Shown here one piece after another: positions 10,360-19,643 of a stretch of DNA of 64,000 bases. Positions within the stretch are counted from its first letter, which is position 1, and the number at the start of each line of letters is the position of its first letter. A program made the translations under genes and the position numbers. Origin of the DNA: Deltaproteobacteria bacterium IMCC39146 (lineage in GTDB: Bacteria; Desulfobacterota; Desulfuromonadia; Desulfuromonadales; BM103); contig JARUHP010000016.1 in the NCBI GenBank assembly GCA_030005635.1, forward strand, positions 1-64,000, read 5' to 3'. The notes below the pieces were generated by a model. It saw only the letters and a list, made by a program, of their open reading frames with translations. It was not told the DNA's origin and made no database searches.

Positions 10360-11316
10360 TTATGCGACCAGAGCACCACCACAGGAGGAACCACAGCCGG
10401 CGGTGCAACCGAAACAATGCTCACCGGTTACGATGGTACGACCCTGCAACTGTTCAGGGTCGAGGTCGTCGATATGCTTCGGTAGTCCCTCATCGAGAGA
10501 GAGCCCCAGAGCACTGTTGAAGTCACAATCAGAAAGCAAGCCATCCCATGCGACACAGATCTGATGACGACACATCAGCCCCTCCAGGGTTGACTGGTTA
10601 AAGTTATCCTCAAGCAGCGACTTGTAACTTTCTGCCTCGCCATCACGCTGCAAATCGTTCAGGAAGCGTCCCATCGGCATATTGGTAATGGTTAGAAGAC
10701 TGCTGAAATCCACCTCGAAACGATCCTTGAGTTCTTTGCGGTAAGCCTCTTCCAACGTTGCCTGATCCGGTGGAAGGAAAGCGCCACCGGGGTTATAAAC
10801 AAGATTTAACGGTAATTCCGGTTGACGCCCATAACCGAGAGAATTCAGACGGCGTAGCGCCGCGACACTCCGTTTATAGACACCGCCCCCTCTCTGCTTG
10901 TCGACATTATCGTCTAGATAGCAGGGCAGAGAAGCCACCAGATGAACACCCTGGCTGGCTAGAAATTCTGGCGTGTCAGCCTGTCCGGCTTCAAAGAAAA
11001 CAGTCAGGTTGGTGCGTACCAGCACCTGGTGACCTCTGTCTCTGAGAGCGGAGACAAAATCTTTAAAGAAAGGGTTAAGCTCAGGGGCTCCCCCGGTGAG
11101 ATCGACTCGCGCCTTCGGCATTGCTTTTGCTAGACGTAGCACACTTTGCATCGTCTCCCAGGTCATGACCTCGGTACGTTTTGGATTCGCTTCGACGTGA
11201 CAATGACGGCAACTCAAATTACAGAGCAAGCCAAGGTTGACCTGAATCGTCTGGATGTCTTCACTCTTCAGATCCTCGCCAAGGGTCTGGCAAACGGCCT
11301 GACTAAAATTATTCAT
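10360..11316 (-). CDS. arsS: ArsS-type radical SAM/Cys-rich protein
   Basis: This 318-residue protein starts with a radical SAM domain. CNLSCRHC (about residues 33-40) supplies the three cysteines for the 4Fe-4S cluster, and TGGAPEL is a SAM-binding element. The C-terminal Cys-rich domain ends GEHCFGCTAGCGSSCGG. This architecture matches the family annotated as arsenosugar biosynthesis radical SAM protein ArsS. The ATG at 11316 has a GGAG ribosome site 7 bases upstream. No ArsM methyltransferase or other ars gene is nearby, so the arsenic role rests on family membership alone. Some relatives are selenoproteins; here all positions are ordinary cysteines and the stop is TAA. Confidence 0.82.
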   Translation of the reverse strand: MNNFSQAVCQTLGEDLKSEDIQTIQVNLGLLCNLSCRHCHVEANPKRTEVMTWETMQSVLRLAKAMPKARVDLTGGAPELNPFFKDFVSALRDRGHQVLVRTNLTVFFEAGQADTPEFLASQGVHLVASLPCYLDDNVDKQRGGGVYKRSVAALRRLNSLGYGRQPELPLNLVYNPGGAFLPPDQATLEEAYRKELKDRFEVDFSSLLTITNMPMGRFLNDLQRDGEAESYKSLLEDNFNQSTLEGLMCRHQICVAWDGLLSDCDFNSALGLSLDEGLPKHIDDLDPEQLQGRTIVTGEHCFGCTAGCGSSCGGALVA

Positions 11317-11382
11317 AAGGGCTCCAACAGTTTAAAGTCTACACATTCATTATATACACGATTGGCATGTCATAGGAAGAGA

Positions 11383-11416
11383 GTGCCCGACCACACTAAG
11401 AAGGATGGCCGGGCAC
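11383..11416 (-). terminator. Hairpin downstream of the Lap-type operon
   Basis: The arms GTGCCCGACCA and TGGCCGGGCAC form an 11-bp stem with one mismatch and a 12-base loop. It lies 34 bp after the stop of the HD-GYP-like gene. The T tract on the minus strand is poor (TCTCTTCC), so it may be a weak terminator or a 3'-end stabiliser. Confidence 0.55.
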
Positions 11417-11450
11417 CACGAGCTAAAGAGTGAAGGGAGAGGAGCTTTTC

Positions 11451-13550
11451 TCAATCCTGAGAGCGCTTGTCCAGCAGTTTTTCACCGATTGCCGATTGCA
11501 CAACGTCCTTAAGAGCGGTAACCACGCGCTGGTCGTAAGCACCATCGCCGGCCTTGATAATCTGGAGCGTTTCGTCGGTTGAACGAGCCGCCCGGTAAGC
11601 ACGGGGTTCAACCATGGCACAAAAGCTATTCACAACAGCAAGAATTCGCGCAGGCAAACCTATCTCATCTCCCTTCAAGCCGTTCGGATAACCCTTGCCA
11701 TTAAGGGTTTCATTCATCTGGTAAACGGCATCGAAGACGGGTAACCCAAAATCAATATCATTTAAGACTTTAGCGGCATGCTCCGTGTGTTGCTCCATCT
11801 CGAATTTTTCTTCAGCGCTCAGAGCCTCTGCCTTGAAAAGCAGTTCACGGTCGACAAAAAGTTTGCCGACCTGGGATAGATTCGCCGCCGTATCAACCGT
11901 GGCAATATCAACATCGCTGGCATTCATCGCTTTGGCGACCTCAACACTGAGTCGTCTCATCAAACGGGAATGGCCTGCCAGGTAGGGATCGGTCAATTCT
12001 ATGGCACGCACCAGGGCTTCTACAGTTTTCACTGTTGCCTGTTCCTGCCGCCTCTGCACTTCAACAATTTCAGTGACGTCACGAATAACTGAGACAACCC
12101 CGGAAGGTCTGCCACTGGTATCCATGAGTGCGGATTTTGAGATCTGCAGGTGGTGGAGTTTCGATTGCAGGTAGACCTGCTCGTTCAATGTGATCGTTTC
12201 ACTGCTGGCGAGAACCTTTTGGTCGGAGTTTTCAAGTCGTCGGGCCGTGTCATAACCGTAGACCGCCTCATTATCGAGACCGATCATATCTTCCGGGTCA
12301 CGGCCAAAAGCCTCGGCAAAAGCCGGGTTAACGTAAAGATACTTCCCCTGCAGATCTTTGAGGACAATGTAATCGGAGATTGAGTTGTTGATCCGATCCA
12401 GCAGCTGGCGCTGTTTTTCAATTTCCTCGGCTAGCCTTTCGAAATGCCTGGCGGCTTTGCGCTCCTGATTACTGATTAACAGAGCCCACACGGCACCGAA
12501 GGTGACGGCAAAGGAGATGATCAAGAGTGCGGCGATACTCAACAGGGCTTTCTGTTGCCCGCGTAAGGCTTCGCGCGCCACATCATAATCAGCCTCGACC
12601 AGGATCCAGATATCAGCATCTGAAATAGGCAGGGCCAACGAGTAAACTTGAGTTCCACCGGCCATAGAAGAGCGAATGGCAAAGGGCAGCGTCTCGGCTT
12701 GGCCAAGAGCCAAAGGCGTGGAAATTTTCTGCAGTTTACCGGGAAGCCAGGGCACAATCTCTTCGTAACCTTCAGCAACCGCCTGCAGCAGGCGAGCCCT
12801 CTCACCCTTCTCCAGCAAGCTGTTGGTCTGCATCTCGTTAATCCGCTCACCAATGACCTTGGTCAGCATCAGAACCGCAACAGGACTCGGATCAAGACCA
12901 CTCGCATCAGGAGGGAAAATGGGCAGGAAAGCCTCCAGAACCAACCCGACAGGTGTGTTTTGAATTGGCGCAAACTTGACTTTCTGACTTTTTAAAACGT
13001 CATTGACGAAACCCATCTGATCAAATCGCAGGGGCGTGGTGGTGGCATCGGTTGCTATATAGACGGTGCCGCTCCGGTTCACGACCCGCCCTCCCGTATA
13101 ACCTGTAATACGGGTAAATTCGATCAGCAGGCTCTGCATCATCGGTAGCTGGGCAGAGAGCTGTACTAAACCCTCATCGCCGACATCTTGACCCGGTAGA
13201 GGCCCTGAAACCAGTCTCGAGACATCTTCTTCAACCAGATTAACTTCTGCGGCATACAGTTTAAACAGGTCCGAGTTGATCACTCGATTGGCCTGCTCAA
13301 CAGCAGTTTCCAGTAATGCGTCTGTTAACTGCACCTGGGAAGAAGCCATCAACTCAAGACGTTTTTGCAGATTCGCTTCGAACTCTCGTTCTCTCAGCTG
13401 AATCCCCCATGCCACCCAGGTTATGGCGGCAATCACAACCAGAATAATGATGCCAAGACCGAACCAGAACACCTTTTTCCTCGACGCGACCGGGAAATCT
13501 CGGGTCTGTGTCGGATCGGAAATCGTCAGTTTCGTATCCTTTGCGTGCAT
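11451..13550 (-). CDS. Membrane sensor with PAS and degenerate HD-GYP domain (candidate LapG regulator)
   Basis: This 699-residue protein has a transmembrane helix (about 27-49), a periplasmic sensor-like region (50-334), a second helix (335-358), a short coiled coil, PAS (about 385-500) and an HD-GYP-like domain (505-690). The catalytic signature is lost. The canonical HDxGK is LSQVGK (558-563), the HHE before the GYP loop is YQMNE, and the late metal-binding Asp is Asn641. GKGYPNGLKGDEIGLPARIL, the c-di-GMP-binding loop region, is well kept. The domain therefore probably binds c-di-GMP without cutting it. It is the last gene of the ABC-HlyD-LapG operon, 36 bp after lapG, where LapD would be expected. 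From memory, Desulfovibrio vulgaris uses a non-homologous c-di-GMP receptor, DvhD, in this role. The role here is inference. The start follows AAGGAG. Confidence 0.8.
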   Translation of the reverse strand: MHAKDTKLTISDPTQTRDFPVASRKKVFWFGLGIIILVVIAAITWVAWGIQLREREFEANLQKRLELMASSQVQLTDALLETAVEQANRVINSDLFKLYAAEVNLVEEDVSRLVSGPLPGQDVGDEGLVQLSAQLPMMQSLLIEFTRITGYTGGRVVNRSGTVYIATDATTTPLRFDQMGFVNDVLKSQKVKFAPIQNTPVGLVLEAFLPIFPPDASGLDPSPVAVLMLTKVIGERINEMQTNSLLEKGERARLLQAVAEGYEEIVPWLPGKLQKISTPLALGQAETLPFAIRSSMAGGTQVYSLALPISDADIWILVEADYDVAREALRGQQKALLSIAALLIISFAVTFGAVWALLISNQERKAARHFERLAEEIEKQRQLLDRINNSISDYIVLKDLQGKYLYVNPAFAEAFGRDPEDMIGLDNEAVYGYDTARRLENSDQKVLASSETITLNEQVYLQSKLHHLQISKSALMDTSGRPSGVVSVIRDVTEIVEVQRRQEQATVKTVEALVRAIELTDPYLAGHSRLMRRLSVEVAKAMNASDVDIATVDTAANLSQVGKLFVDRELLFKAEALSAEEKFEMEQHTEHAAKVLNDIDFGLPVFDAVYQMNETLNGKGYPNGLKGDEIGLPARILAVVNSFCAMVEPRAYRAARSTDETLQIIKAGDGAYDQRVVTALKDVVQSAIGEKLLDKRSQD

Positions 13551-13586
13551 TGCTTGCTTCTCCTTAGCTTTGGTCAGGCAACAAGC

Positions 13587-14282
13587 CTAACGTAACGCGC
13601 CTGGCGATACATGGGCCCATCTGTAAAACTCGTTGACAGAATATTGAGGAACATAGTGTTCGTACTTGAGATGCGAGAGCACCAGATCGGACACATTATC
13701 AAGAATGTAAGATTCATTATCCATCTTCACCGCCAATACAGCATGGGAGATATTCCGGATCGTGTCCTTCAAAAGAACAATGCGCATGTTATCGACCGAG
13801 AACCCGAGTTTACGCAGGGCATAATATTTGGTAATGCTGTAATCCTCACAGTCCCCGGAGAGCTTGAGAAACTCTCCCGGTGTTGCCCAGTAATCACTGA
13901 CTCCGTAAACATCGATATCAAGCCCGTATGGCCAACGGTTGAAATACGTGTTGACCGACTTGAGCTGAGCCATGGGCGTAAGACCCTGGCTCTGCTTGAT
14001 AATCTTCTGCCAGCTCAATGCCGCTGAAGAACAGACCTCTGCGCTTGCATTGCAAACATAAAAAGTGTCGGTCTGCTTTTCTGCTTTGCCCAGGACCCGC
14101 GTCCAGTTAGGCAGAGCTTTCAAGGTGCTGCGAAACTCATGGCTGCGGAACAAACCTTTGCCGGGTTTGATCGCCGGGGCAACGCTAGCCGTAGGCTTTG
14201 CTGAAGCCTTGGACCCACAGCCCCAGAGCCCTACCAGGAGGCTTATGGCCAGAATGAAAAGAAAACAGCGCAGTTTCGGCAT
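13587..14282 (-). CDS. lapG: LapG-type periplasmic cysteine protease (BTLCP family)
   Basis: This protein of about 231 residues belongs to the bacterial transglutaminase-like cysteine protease family, which cleaves Lap-type adhesins near their N-terminus and releases them. The catalytic triad is visible as Cys in SGDCEDY (about 145), His in ISHAVLAV (about 180) and Asp in YILDNVSD (about 195). The acidic residues around the Cys match the LapG calcium site region. The N-terminus is a signal peptide ending LLVGLWGC, which may be a lipobox although Trp is unusual there. I chose ATG at 14282 over GTG at 14288 because CGGAA is better spaced. It lies 14 bp after lapC. Confidence 0.88.
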   Translation of the reverse strand: MPKLRCFLFILAISLLVGLWGCGSKASAKPTASVAPAIKPGKGLFRSHEFRSTLKALPNWTRVLGKAEKQTDTFYVCNASAEVCSSAALSWQKIIKQSQGLTPMAQLKSVNTYFNRWPYGLDIDVYGVSDYWATPGEFLKLSGDCEDYSITKYYALRKLGFSVDNMRIVLLKDTIRNISHAVLAVKMDNESYILDNVSDLVLSHLKYEHYVPQYSVNEFYRWAHVSPGALR

Positions 14283-14296
14283 ATTCACAGTTCCGA

Positions 14297-15682
14297 TTAA
14301 CGTTCCCGCAGAGCGTTCTGCTTGGCGCGCAAAATTGGCTTCAGAAGGTAATCCAGCACAGACTTCTTACCGGTGAGAATATCGATACTGGCTGTCATTC
14401 CCGGCATAATAGGCAATTCTTCTCCCCGATAAGCAATGGCATTTTTCTGGGTTCTCAATTTGACCTTGTAAAAACTCTCGCCATCATCATCTTCGATCGT
14501 ATCGGCGCTGATCGCCTCCAGGACGCCATCCAGGCCGCCGAAGATAGAGAAATCATAAGCCGTAATCTTGATCATGGCCTTCTGTCCAGGGTGCAGAAAC
14601 GCGATATCAGCTGGACGAATACGTGCCTCGATCAACAGAGTGTCATCCAGAGGAACAATCTCCAGGATCGATTCTCCGGGGCGAACCACGCCGCCAACCG
14701 TATTCAAGTTGATCTGCTTGATCGTGCCGCGGACAGGTGAACGCACGTCAGTACGCGTGACACGGTCAGCGCCAGCCGACATAATCTGCTGCAGGGACTT
14801 TAATTCACCGCGCCTGCCGTTCATTTCATCAAGAGCTTGAGTCTTGACCTCCGCACGCCGTTGCTCAATGCGGCGGCTGGCTTCATTGGCTGCCTGCCTG
14901 ATCCGCGGGATCGCCAGGCGCAAGGCATCAATGTCACCCTGCAACGAAGAGATATCACGTTCCAGGGCAAGGTAATCAACACGGGCATAGACGCCTTGGT
15001 CAACCAGCGGCTTGGCTATATCTCGTTGCTGCTTTGCCAGTCCAATACCCTCCTCAAGCTGAGCCTTGCGGCTTTTCATTTCCGCGATTTCCTGCTGCTT
15101 CTGGCTGTGCTGAGAGCGTAGAACGTTAAGCTCCGCCTGCAACTGTTCGTTTCGTGCCCGGAAAATCGCCTGTTGGTCTCTCATAACTTGCGGATCCGCG
15201 CCCTTAAACGTTTCGGGAAAAACGAGCTTTGATTTGCCATCTATCTCCGCGTTCAAACGCAGAATAGCCGCTTCATGCTCGGCCGCCTTGGTAAAAGCGT
15301 CCTGGTACTGACTTGCTGCTAGTGCGTTGTCGATACGGATCAGGATGTCGCCTTTATTGACGATCTGATTTTCCTCGACTGATATTTCCTGAAGAATCCC
15401 TCCCTCCAGGTTCTGGATCATCTGCACCTTCTGGGAAGGGATCACCGAGCCCATGCCGCGGGTCACCTCGTCCAACACCGTAAAATGTGCCCACACCACA
15501 AAAGTAACCATCAACAGGGCGATCACCAGGGTAAGAACAAAAGCAATCGAACTGCCCTTACGATGAATGGCCGCATCAACTTCGCTCATGAAATGCAGAT
15601 CTTCTTCCTCGCCAAAAGCGCTCAACAAGCCCTGCCGTTCGCGACGATCAAATGCATCTTTTATCTCTTTACGTTTTGACAT
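14297..15682 (-). CDS. lapC: Type I secretion membrane-fusion protein (HlyD/LapC family)
   Basis: This 461-residue periplasmic adaptor joins the inner-membrane ABC exporter to the TolC-type outer channel. It has a cytoplasmic N-terminus, one transmembrane helix (about 46-68: SIAFVLTLVIALLMVTFVVWAHF) and a lipoyl half-motif (QNLEGGILQEISVEENQIV). Long coiled-coil hairpins (about 130-300) and the conserved HlyD C-terminal region (VRSPVRGTIKQI...GGVVRPGESILEIVP) follow. It starts 12 bp after the ABC gene and ends 14 bp before the LapG gene. Order and orientation match Lap operons, so the substrate is presumably the adhesin at 1-3710. Confidence 0.92.
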   Translation of the reverse strand: MSKRKEIKDAFDRRERQGLLSAFGEEEDLHFMSEVDAAIHRKGSSIAFVLTLVIALLMVTFVVWAHFTVLDEVTRGMGSVIPSQKVQMIQNLEGGILQEISVEENQIVNKGDILIRIDNALAASQYQDAFTKAAEHEAAILRLNAEIDGKSKLVFPETFKGADPQVMRDQQAIFRARNEQLQAELNVLRSQHSQKQQEIAEMKSRKAQLEEGIGLAKQQRDIAKPLVDQGVYARVDYLALERDISSLQGDIDALRLAIPRIRQAANEASRRIEQRRAEVKTQALDEMNGRRGELKSLQQIMSAGADRVTRTDVRSPVRGTIKQINLNTVGGVVRPGESILEIVPLDDTLLIEARIRPADIAFLHPGQKAMIKITAYDFSIFGGLDGVLEAISADTIEDDDGESFYKVKLRTQKNAIAYRGEELPIMPGMTASIDILTGKKSVLDYLLKPILRAKQNALRER

Positions 15683-15694
15683 AATGGCAGACTC

Positions 15695-17941
15695 TTATCG
15701 TTTCTTGGCGCCGATTGCGCCACTTTTGAGAGCTTTCAGAACCTCGGCTTTAGGACCGTCGGCGACAACCTTGCCAGCCTCCATAATAACCACACGCTCG
15801 ACCAACTCCAGCAAGCTGGTGCGGTGCGTGAATAACAACAAAGTTTTGTCTGACAGGCTTTCTTTCATCCTCTGTCGCAACAGCATCTCGGCGTTGTTAT
15901 CCATAGCGCTGGTCGGTTCATCCAGAATCAGAATGTCTGGATCAAGGAGCAAAGCCCGAGCAATGGTGACCGCCTGGCGCTGACCACCAGAAAGGTTCAT
16001 GCCGCGCTCACCGACCTGCCAGTCAAAGCCGGCAGGATGCCCTTTAACAAAATCTGTTACGCCCGCCAGGTTGGCAGCGCTCAGAATCGCCGGACCGTCA
16101 ACATAAGGAGCACCGAAGGCGATATTGTCACGGATACTGCCGTAGAAGAGATAGTTGTCCTGGCTTACGTAGCCGATATGACTGCGCAAATCAGCGACGT
16201 GCATTTGCCGCAGGTCAATGCCATCAAGTTTTACGGACCCCTTCTGCGGTTCATAGAGGCCCATGCAGAGTCTTCCCAAAGTACTTTTCCCCGAGCCGGT
16301 TCGGCCAAGGACCGCGACCTTCTCTCCCGGTTTGATATGCAGAGAGACACCATCCAGGGCCGGCATTTGGCTGTTAGGATATTGGAAGTGCACATTTTCA
16401 AAGCTCATAGAGGCCTGCAGGTTCTTCGCCTGGATAAAATCGTTATCAAGTGGTCTCTCATTCGGTTGTTTCATCAGCAGGTCAAGTGATTTCAGCGCCA
16501 TACGTGATTGCTGTAACCGGGTCAACATAGCGGCGACGGCACCGAGCGGAGCCATCGCCCGACCAACCAGGATGTTACAGGCAATCAGGCCTCCCAAGGT
16601 CAACTCACCCTCTGAGATCAGGTAAACACCGCCGATGATAATCGCTACGCTCACCAACTGGGCCGCCCATTGCGAAAAGGAGATGGAGAAATTGGAAAGT
16701 GCGCGAGCCCTGCTGGTTGACTTTGCGTTCAGGCCGATCACTTCTTCCCAGCGCTTCTGGATCTGGCCTTCGGCCATACTCGTCTTGATCGTTTCCATCC
16801 CGGTGATCGCTTCGACCAGAAGTGCATTTTTCTGGGCCCCTTCACGGAAGCTTTTTTCGATAATGCGCTGAAACGGTATCTGCAGGAAATAACCGACCAG
16901 AACCACGACCGGTACAGCCACAAGTGGGGCATAGGCGAGAGGTCCGGCGATATACGAGATCAAGCCAACAAAGAGGAAGATGAAGGGCATGTCGACCAGG
17001 GCCATCAGGGTCGTGGAGCTGAAGAACTCGCGCAGAGATTCGAACTCGCGCAGGTTGTTTGCCAGGGTTCCTGCTGACTCAGGTTTATGATCAAGGCGCA
17101 TCGCCGTCATCTGCTGCATCAGCTTGCTGGCGATAATGACGTCGGCGTTCTTACCGGCAACATCAGCGAAATAACCCCGCAGGTTGCGAAGCAGGAAATC
17201 AAACAGGTAGGCGATAAAAACCCCGATGGCTAATGCCCAGAGGGTATCGAAGGCGCTGTTTGGCACAACCCGATCATAGACATTCATAATGAACAAGGGG
17301 CTGGCCAGAGCCAGGATGTTAACCATCACCGTCGCCAGAAGCACATGCTTGTAGATCGGAAAAAACTTGAAGATGGTCCCCCAGAACCATTCCCGGGTGT
17401 CGACTAGCCTGAGTTCGCTGGCCCTCTTGTCAAGTTTGCCTTCCGGGTGCACCAACAGAACGTAACCGGAGTACTGTGCCTGCAGTCGTTCCAAGAGAAG
17501 ACGCTTGGCAGTACCCCCGCCCTGGGGGAAGATCACTTCGGCCTGATCACCCTTTACAGCTGTAAGGATGCACGACTGATCGTTCTGCAACACCAGGATG
17601 CAGGGCATGATCAAGGATGAGATATCCCGGACCTTTGGCCTGTGGAAGGTGCGGACGGTCAAGCCGGCCTGCTCTGCCGCCCTGATACAAACAGCAAGCG
17701 GTGGCCGCTCACGACCCTGCGGCATCCCCGCTTTAAGGGCAACGGTTGAAACCGGTCTGCCGAGCAGTCCTGCAACCAGGGAGAGACAACGCAAAACCGG
17801 GGGCTCATAATCAACCAGTCCCGGCGACACAAAGTCGCTGGAACGACGCCTTGGCTGCGGCTTCTGGACCGTTTCCTTTTGAGCGTTTGGTGTCTCAACA
17901 GGTTCTTGCGCTAGTTCGGGCTGTTTTTTTTCTTCTGGCAT
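15695..17941 (-). CDS. lapB: Type I secretion ABC transporter (LapB/LssB family)
   Basis: This 748-residue inner-membrane exporter ATPase has an N-terminal C39-like domain (about 45-165) without recognisable peptidase catalytic residues, as is usual in adhesin exporters. A six-helix ABC membrane domain (about 190-460) follows. The nucleotide-binding domain carries Walker A GRTGSGKST (546-554), signature LSGGQ (650-654), Walker B LILDEP and switch His706. The first 40 residues are charged and Pro/Gln-rich. The ATG at 17941 follows GAGGGACC. It is the first gene of the minus-strand operon and is divergent from the TolC gene. Its likely cargo is the retained adhesin at the left edge. Confidence 0.93.
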   Translation of the reverse strand: MPEEKKQPELAQEPVETPNAQKETVQKPQPRRRSSDFVSPGLVDYEPPVLRCLSLVAGLLGRPVSTVALKAGMPQGRERPPLAVCIRAAEQAGLTVRTFHRPKVRDISSLIMPCILVLQNDQSCILTAVKGDQAEVIFPQGGGTAKRLLLERLQAQYSGYVLLVHPEGKLDKRASELRLVDTREWFWGTIFKFFPIYKHVLLATVMVNILALASPLFIMNVYDRVVPNSAFDTLWALAIGVFIAYLFDFLLRNLRGYFADVAGKNADVIIASKLMQQMTAMRLDHKPESAGTLANNLREFESLREFFSSTTLMALVDMPFIFLFVGLISYIAGPLAYAPLVAVPVVVLVGYFLQIPFQRIIEKSFREGAQKNALLVEAITGMETIKTSMAEGQIQKRWEEVIGLNAKSTSRARALSNFSISFSQWAAQLVSVAIIIGGVYLISEGELTLGGLIACNILVGRAMAPLGAVAAMLTRLQQSRMALKSLDLLMKQPNERPLDNDFIQAKNLQASMSFENVHFQYPNSQMPALDGVSLHIKPGEKVAVLGRTGSGKSTLGRLCMGLYEPQKGSVKLDGIDLRQMHVADLRSHIGYVSQDNYLFYGSIRDNIAFGAPYVDGPAILSAANLAGVTDFVKGHPAGFDWQVGERGMNLSGGQRQAVTIARALLLDPDILILDEPTSAMDNNAEMLLRQRMKESLSDKTLLLFTHRTSLLELVERVVIMEAGKVVADGPKAEVLKALKSGAIGAKKR

Positions 17942-18281
17942 GGTCCCTCGTCAGGGTCAAACAAATGACTTCATGGGCTTGGCTCCCCCATTCTACAAAA
18001 AAATCTGGAGCGATAGTTTAAAGGCAATAATTCAAGCAGTTTAAATGCGGTATTATAGCATTTATTCAGGCACATGTGATGCTCAGACACGAATCATTGA
18101 ATAATAACGGTTATCTAAGCCTTACAAAAGAACTGAAAATATGCCAACATTAGCTTGGAAAGACCTGAATCTTTGGTATACCTATATTAACCCTAAAAGG
18201 TTTCACAGTACCTATAATATTAACTGTTTCTGGGTACGAAAAACATATGAACACGAACATGATAATGAGGAGACGTAGATA
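17942..18281. promoter_or_regulatory. Divergent control region of the type I secretion genes
   Basis: This is a 340-bp AT-rich intergenic region with no credible gene. On the minus strand an extended -10 box, TGCTATAAT (18052-18060), faces the lapB operon. On the plus strand TATAAT (18213-18218) faces the TolC gene. TACCTAT heptamers occur at 18179-18185 and 18209-18215, exactly 30 bp apart. The same heptamer is in the palindrome upstream of the adhesin operon (4118-4124). No convincing -35 boxes accompany either -10, which would fit activator-dependent promoters. Confidence 0.4.
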
Positions 18282-19643
18282 ATGATGACGAAAATGATTC
18301 TCGCGAAGGGGGTGCTTTTAAGCATTGTCCTTTCTTTTGTCGTGCTTACGGGCACCAACGCTTTGGCACAGGATACGACTGTAAAATTGTCAGACACGGT
18401 CACAACGGCCCTTGAATACAGCCCAAGACTGCAAGTGCTGCAAGCCAATCAGGATGCTGTCGGTTTCGAGCGTGATCGTGCCTACGGCGGATACTTGCCA
18501 CAGGTTGATATTGCCGCCGGTTATGGTACCGAGGCCCATAGTGACCCCCTCACACGCACAAATGACGTAGAGCACAGTTTCTACAGTCGCTCGGAAGCTT
18601 CAATCCGTCTTTCTCAACTTCTCTATGACGGTAAGGAGACCAGGAGCCTGGTTGAAATAGAAGAAGCCAAAATGGTGTCTGCCGGGCATCGGACCTTCGA
18701 CAATGCCGAAGCCATCGCGCTTGATGCGATTATTGCCCACATGGAAGTGTATCGTCAGCGTGAGTTGATCGCCCTGGCAGAAAAAAATGTCAATGACCAC
18801 CTCGAGATCCTCGACAAACTCGAAGAACGTCAGGAAGGTGGCGCCGGCAGCATCGCAGATGTAGACCAGACTAAGGCTCGTCTGGCCAGGGCTAATGCCT
18901 CACTGGCAGAGATTCAGGCAAAGCTCAAGTCCGCCGAGGCAAACTATCAGCGACTCGTTGGCAAACTGGCAGGCGATGTTGAACTTTTCACTATTCCAGC
19001 CGCCATCGTGCCGGGTTCACTGGACGAAGCCGTCCAGCAGACCGCAGAGCGCAATCCGAAAACTTTAGCGCTCAACGCCAATGTGGATGAAGCAGACCGC
19101 AGGATCGAATTGAGCAAATCAAACTTTTTGCCAAAAGTTCATGCGGAGTTGAGCTCCAGCTACGAAGACAGTGTTGAAAGCTCAGAGACTTGGGAACACA
19201 ACAACCAGGCGATGATGCGCCTGCGCTGGAACATTTTTAACGGCCACTCCGACGTCGCCGATCGTAAAGCCGCCATGGCTCGCAAGCTCCAAGCAGGGCA
19301 CCATCGTGACGACCAACGCGACATGGTCGTAGAAGAAACACGGACCACCTGGGCCGAACTGGAGTCGTCACGCAAACAGATGGTCAACTTTAGTGAAGCT
19401 TTGGACTACAACCAGAAGACCCTCGATTCTTATGTGAAGCAATTCATCGTCGGTCAACGTACCCTGCTTGACGTACTTGACGCCCACAACGAAAAGTTCC
19501 AGTCAGCCGGGCTTCTGGTCACGGCAAAAACCAACGAGGTGATCGCCGTTGAGCGCCTGCTGGCTCTGACTGGCAAACTGAATGAAAGTCTGCAGATCGA
19601 CCCGCAGCTTTACGACGCAGCCAATAAAACCGTAACAGACTGA
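18282..19643 (+). CDS. TolC-family outer membrane efflux protein (LapE-like)
   Basis: This 453-residue protein is an outer-membrane channel for type I secretion. The signal peptide ends TNALA-QD at about residue 30. The body has the two repeated TolC halves: LSDTVTTALEYSPRLQVLQAN at the start and GSLDEAVQQTAERNPKTLALNANVDEADRRI at about 245. It also has long helices and the late motif QFIVGQRTLLDVLDAHNE. A GAGGAG ribosome site lies 9 bases before ATG 18282; the next ATG at 18285 is an equal alternative. It is divergent from lapB and completes the export machinery. Confidence 0.92.
   Translation: MMTKMILAKGVLLSIVLSFVVLTGTNALAQDTTVKLSDTVTTALEYSPRLQVLQANQDAVGFERDRAYGGYLPQVDIAAGYGTEAHSDPLTRTNDVEHSFYSRSEASIRLSQLLYDGKETRSLVEIEEAKMVSAGHRTFDNAEAIALDAIIAHMEVYRQRELIALAEKNVNDHLEILDKLEERQEGGAGSIADVDQTKARLARANASLAEIQAKLKSAEANYQRLVGKLAGDVELFTIPAAIVPGSLDEAVQQTAERNPKTLALNANVDEADRRIELSKSNFLPKVHAELSSSYEDSVESSETWEHNNQAMMRLRWNIFNGHSDVADRKAAMARKLQAGHHRDDQRDMVVEETRTTWAELESSRKQMVNFSEALDYNQKTLDSYVKQFIVGQRTLLDVLDAHNEKFQSAGLLVTAKTNEVIAVERLLALTGKLNESLQIDPQLYDAANKTVTD

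Noticed and set aside
10360-11316. Possible selenocysteine in the ArsS-like protein
   Set aside because: The frame has no internal TGA and ends at TAA; all cluster positions are ordinary cysteines.
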